This document shows, piece by piece, positions 5,751-7,365 of a stretch of 7,365 nt of DNA; position 1 is the stretch's first letter; the number at the start of each line of letters is the position of its first letter. The notes below the pieces were generated by a model, which had not been told where the DNA came from, made no database searches, and worked only from the letters and a program-made list of their open reading frames with translations. The DNA comes from Thermaceae bacterium (GTDB lineage Bacteria; Deinococcota; Deinococci; Deinococcales; Marinithermaceae), in assembly GCA_027023345.1 (NCBI GenBank), contig JALVVO010000232.1:1-7365 (forward strand), in the 5' to 3' direction. The position numbers and the translations under genes are program-made.

Positions 5751-6571
5751 AGCTGGGCTTTTCCCCCTGTCCCAACGACACCTTCATCTTCTACGCCCTG
5801 GTGCACGGGAAGGTCCCCTTCCCCGAGCCCGTCGAGCCGGTCTACGCCGACGTCGAGACCCTGAACGCCTGGGCCAGGGAGGGCCGCCTGCCCGCCACCA
5901 AGATGAGCTACGCCGCCTTCGCCCGGGTGCGGGACCGCTACCGGGCGCTCTCCGCGGGCGGGGCCCTCGGCCGCGGGGTGGGCCCCCTGGTGGTAGCGAG
6001 GGAGGAGCGGCCCCTGGAGGGGGCCCGGGTCGCCCACCCAGGCGAGGCGACCACCGCCTACGCGCTCTTCCGCATGTTCATGGGGGAGCGGCCCTTCACC
6101 CCGGTGCCCATGGTCTACAGCGCGATCATGCCGGCGGTGGCCCGGGGCGAGGTGGACCTCGGCCTCATCATCCACGAGTCCCGCTTCGTCTACCCCGAGT
6201 ACGGCCTCGAAAAGCTCCTCGACCTGGGGGAGTGGTGGGAGGAGGCGACCGGGCTGCCCTTGCCGCTCGGCCTCGTCGCGGTGCGGCGGGACCTCCCCGA
6301 GGAGCGGGCGCGGGCGCTGGATCGGGCGGTGCGGGAAAGCCTCCGCTACGCCCGGGCCCACCGCGACGAGGTCCTGCCCTACCTCAAGGCCCACGCCCAG
6401 GAGCTTCGCGATGAGGTGATCTGGGCCCACGTCGAGACCTACGTCAACGCCTTCAGCGAGGACCTGGGCGAGGAGGGGGTGCGAGCGGCCCGCGCGCTTT
6501 TTTCCCGGATGGAGGCGGCGGGGCTCGCGGCGCCGCCGGAAAAACCCGACTGGCTCGTCTCCGGGGGGTAG
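5747..6571 (+). CDS. mqnD: 1,4-dihydroxy-6-naphthoate synthase (menaquinone, futalosine pathway)
   Basis: A 274-residue protein of the expected length for MqnD. MqnD converts cyclic dehypoxanthine futalosine to 1,4-dihydroxy-6-naphthoate in the cytoplasm, the fourth step of the futalosine route to menaquinone. The N-terminus MKLGFSPCPNDTFIFYAL is diagnostic (S-P-C-P-N-D-T-F). It is followed by ADVETLN, a LPATKMSYAAF segment (48-58), the ligand-loop region HPGEATTAYALFRMF, and DLGLIIHESRF (137-147), whose His143 corresponds by position to the histidine proposed as catalytic base in the Thermus thermophilus enzyme (recalled literature). The fold is that of periplasmic-binding-protein-like type II. 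The ATG overlaps the tetR stop (ATGA), implying cotranscription and coupling. A weak TACCCT six bases before the ATG might give an extra leaderless promoter. The other mqn genes are not in this window. Confidence 0.95.
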   Translation: MKLGFSPCPNDTFIFYALVHGKVPFPEPVEPVYADVETLNAWAREGRLPATKMSYAAFARVRDRYRALSAGGALGRGVGPLVVAREERPLEGARVAHPGEATTAYALFRMFMGERPFTPVPMVYSAIMPAVARGEVDLGLIIHESRFVYPEYGLEKLLDLGEWWEEATGLPLPLGLVAVRRDLPEERARALDRAVRESLRYARAHRDEVLPYLKAHAQELRDEVIWAHVETYVNAFSEDLGEEGVRAARALFSRMEAAGLAAPPEKPDWLVSGG

Positions 6572-6574
6572 ACT
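6569..6574 (+). promoter_or_regulatory. Probable -10 box of the CRP-family gene, overlapping the mqnD stop
   Basis: TAGACT (4 of 6 to TATAAT) begins with the mqnD stop codon TAG and ends 7 bases before the ATG at 6582, the same leaderless geometry as the tetR and feoA promoters. The -35 region is weak (CCGACT near 6546-6551), so activation by a regulator, possibly the gene's own product, would be plausible. Read-through from mqnD across the 10-base gap is also likely. Confidence 0.4.
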
Positions 6575-6581
6575 CTAGGAC

Positions 6582-7223
6582 ATGGCCCCCCGGGTCTTCG
6601 AGGGCCTTTCCGAGGCCGCCAGGGAGGCGGTGCTCGAGCTCTTCCAACCCCGCCGCGCCCGCCGGGGCCGGGTGCTCTTCCGGCCCGGCGACGGCGCCGA
6701 GCACGTCTTCTACCTCGAGGACGGCTGGGTCCGGCTCTACGGCCTCGACGAGAAGGAGGGGGAGATCACCCTGGCGGTGGTAGGGCCGGGCGAGCTCTTC
6801 GGCGAGGCCGCCCTGAGCGGGGGCGGTACCTACGGCGCCTACGCCGAGGTGATGAGCCCGGGAGCCCTCTTCGTGGCGCCGGGGCGGGCCCTCCTCGAGC
6901 TCGCCGCCCGCGAGGCCGAGGTCTCCGAGCTCCTCGTCCGCCTCCTGGCCGAGCGCATTGGCCGCCTCGCCGACCGGATGCGGGAGCTCCGCTACCGGGA
7001 GGTTCGCCCGCGGCTATTGCGGATGCTCCTCAACCTGATGCGGGAGGGGGAGTGGGGGCTCGAGGTCGCCCTCTCCCACCGCGACCTCGCCCACCTGATC
7101 GGCTCCACCCGCGAGACCGTGACCAAGATCCTCGGCGAGCTGGCCCAGGAAGGGCTCGTCGAGCTCGGCTACCGCAAGGTCGTCGTGCGCGACCCCGAGG
7201 GCCTGGCCGCCCGGTTGGAGTGA
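6582..7223 (+). CDS. CRP/FNR-family transcriptional regulator, probably not cAMP-binding
   Basis: A 213-residue protein with the CRP layout: cyclic-nucleotide-binding-like beta roll (about 1-105, with GRVLFRPGDGAEHVFYLEDGWVRLY and GPGELFGEAAL), dimerisation helix (about 108-137), and a winged-helix domain with LSHRDLAHLIGSTRETVTKILGELAQEGLVEL (164-195); GSTRETVTKIL is the typical recognition helix. In the phosphate-binding cassette, FGEAALSGGGTYGAYAEV (73-90) lacks the arginine of cAMP-binding CRPs (R82 of E. coli aligns with Tyr84 by hand), so cAMP binding is unlikely. There is no cysteine at all, which excludes an FNR-type iron-sulfur cluster. Thermus SdrP is a known effector-independent member and may be a relative, but I cannot show orthology. 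The ATG at 6582 follows mqnD by 10 bases; no good Shine-Dalgarno is seen, in line with a leaderless start. Confidence 0.88.
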   Translation: MAPRVFEGLSEAAREAVLELFQPRRARRGRVLFRPGDGAEHVFYLEDGWVRLYGLDEKEGEITLAVVGPGELFGEAALSGGGTYGAYAEVMSPGALFVAPGRALLELAAREAEVSELLVRLLAERIGRLADRMRELRYREVRPRLLRMLLNLMREGEWGLEVALSHRDLAHLIGSTRETVTKILGELAQEGLVELGYRKVVVRDPEGLAARLE

Positions 7224-7225
7224 GC

Positions 7226-7365
7226 ATGCGCGGTCTGGTAGCGCTCCTTTGGCTCTTTTCCCTGGCCAGCGCCCTGGAGCTCCGGGTGCTGCTCTTCCGG
7301 GCCCCCGAGGGCGAGGTGCGGCTCCTCGGCGGCCACACGGTCTGGGGCCCGGAAGAGCAGCACCC
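7226..7365 (+). CDS. Exported protein, N-terminus only (possibly SpoIID/LytB-like)
   Basis: Only 46 codons are present before the window ends. The product begins MRGLVALLWLFSLASALELR, a signal peptide with a probable cleavage after ASA or ALE, then VLLFRAPEGEVRLLGGHTVWGPEEQHP. The LRVLLF...GEVRLLGG opening resembles the start of SpoIID/LytB domain proteins, but this stretch is too short for a firm call. The ATG at 7226 has a ribosome-binding site GGAG (7217-7220) five bases upstream; an in-frame GTG at 7220 would overlap the preceding stop codon. Its position two bases after the CRP-family gene suggests one transcript. Confidence 0.6.
   Translation, partial: MRGLVALLWLFSLASALELRVLLFRAPEGEVRLLGGHTVWGPEEQH

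Noticed and set aside
5486..6430. A 314-codon minus-strand open frame opposite tetR and mqnD
   Set aside because: It is antisense to two well-supported genes and shows no domain or plausible start signals.
1..7365. Many CTCGAG and GAGCTC hexamers across the window
   Set aside because: They correspond mostly to Leu-Glu and Glu-Leu codon pairs with the preferred CTC and GAG codons of this genome, in and out of frame; no spacing pattern was noticed.

Overview
The window looks like chromosomal DNA from a GC-rich bacterium of the Deinococcus-Thermus group, most likely the Thermales (Thermus, Meiothermus, Oceanithermus or Marinithermus-like). The signs are a futalosine-pathway menaquinone gene (mqnD) with a thermophile-like protein, Arg/Glu/Leu-rich proteins with GAG/CTC codon use, and promoters whose -10 boxes sit 7-8 bases before the start codon, as in the leaderless transcripts common in this phylum. 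The genus is inference; no rRNA or tRNA is present. I see no mobile element, CRISPR array or RNA gene.

Left part (1-855, minus strand). A ferrous iron uptake operon, feoA followed by feoB with a 4-base overlap; feoB runs off the left edge. A clear sigma-A type promoter lies just before feoA. A perfect 8-bp inverted repeat overlaps its -35 box and is a good candidate metal-regulator operator. A GC-rich hairpin separates this operon from the end of the next one.

Middle part (856-5080, minus strand). A three-gene operon in the order MMPL-type RND transporter, LolA-like periplasmic protein (PF17131 type), outer-membrane beta-barrel. Together these cover the inner membrane, periplasm and outer membrane, which suggests a trans-envelope route for a lipid or other hydrophobic molecule. 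The substrate is unknown.

Right part (5081-7365, plus strand). The MMPL operon is divergent from a TetR-family regulator across an 82-base AT-rich gap holding two opposed promoters and a candidate TetR operator. The tetR stop codon overlaps the mqnD start (ATGA), so regulator and menaquinone gene are probably cotranscribed. Ten bases after mqnD comes a CRP/FNR-family regulator without cysteines and without the cAMP-phosphate-binding arginine, then the start of a secreted protein cut by the window edge.

Reading across the parts: the TetR protein probably represses the envelope transport operon and itself, and through overlap may also affect mqnD. The transporter could handle membrane lipid or quinone-related molecules, but that is speculation from position only.
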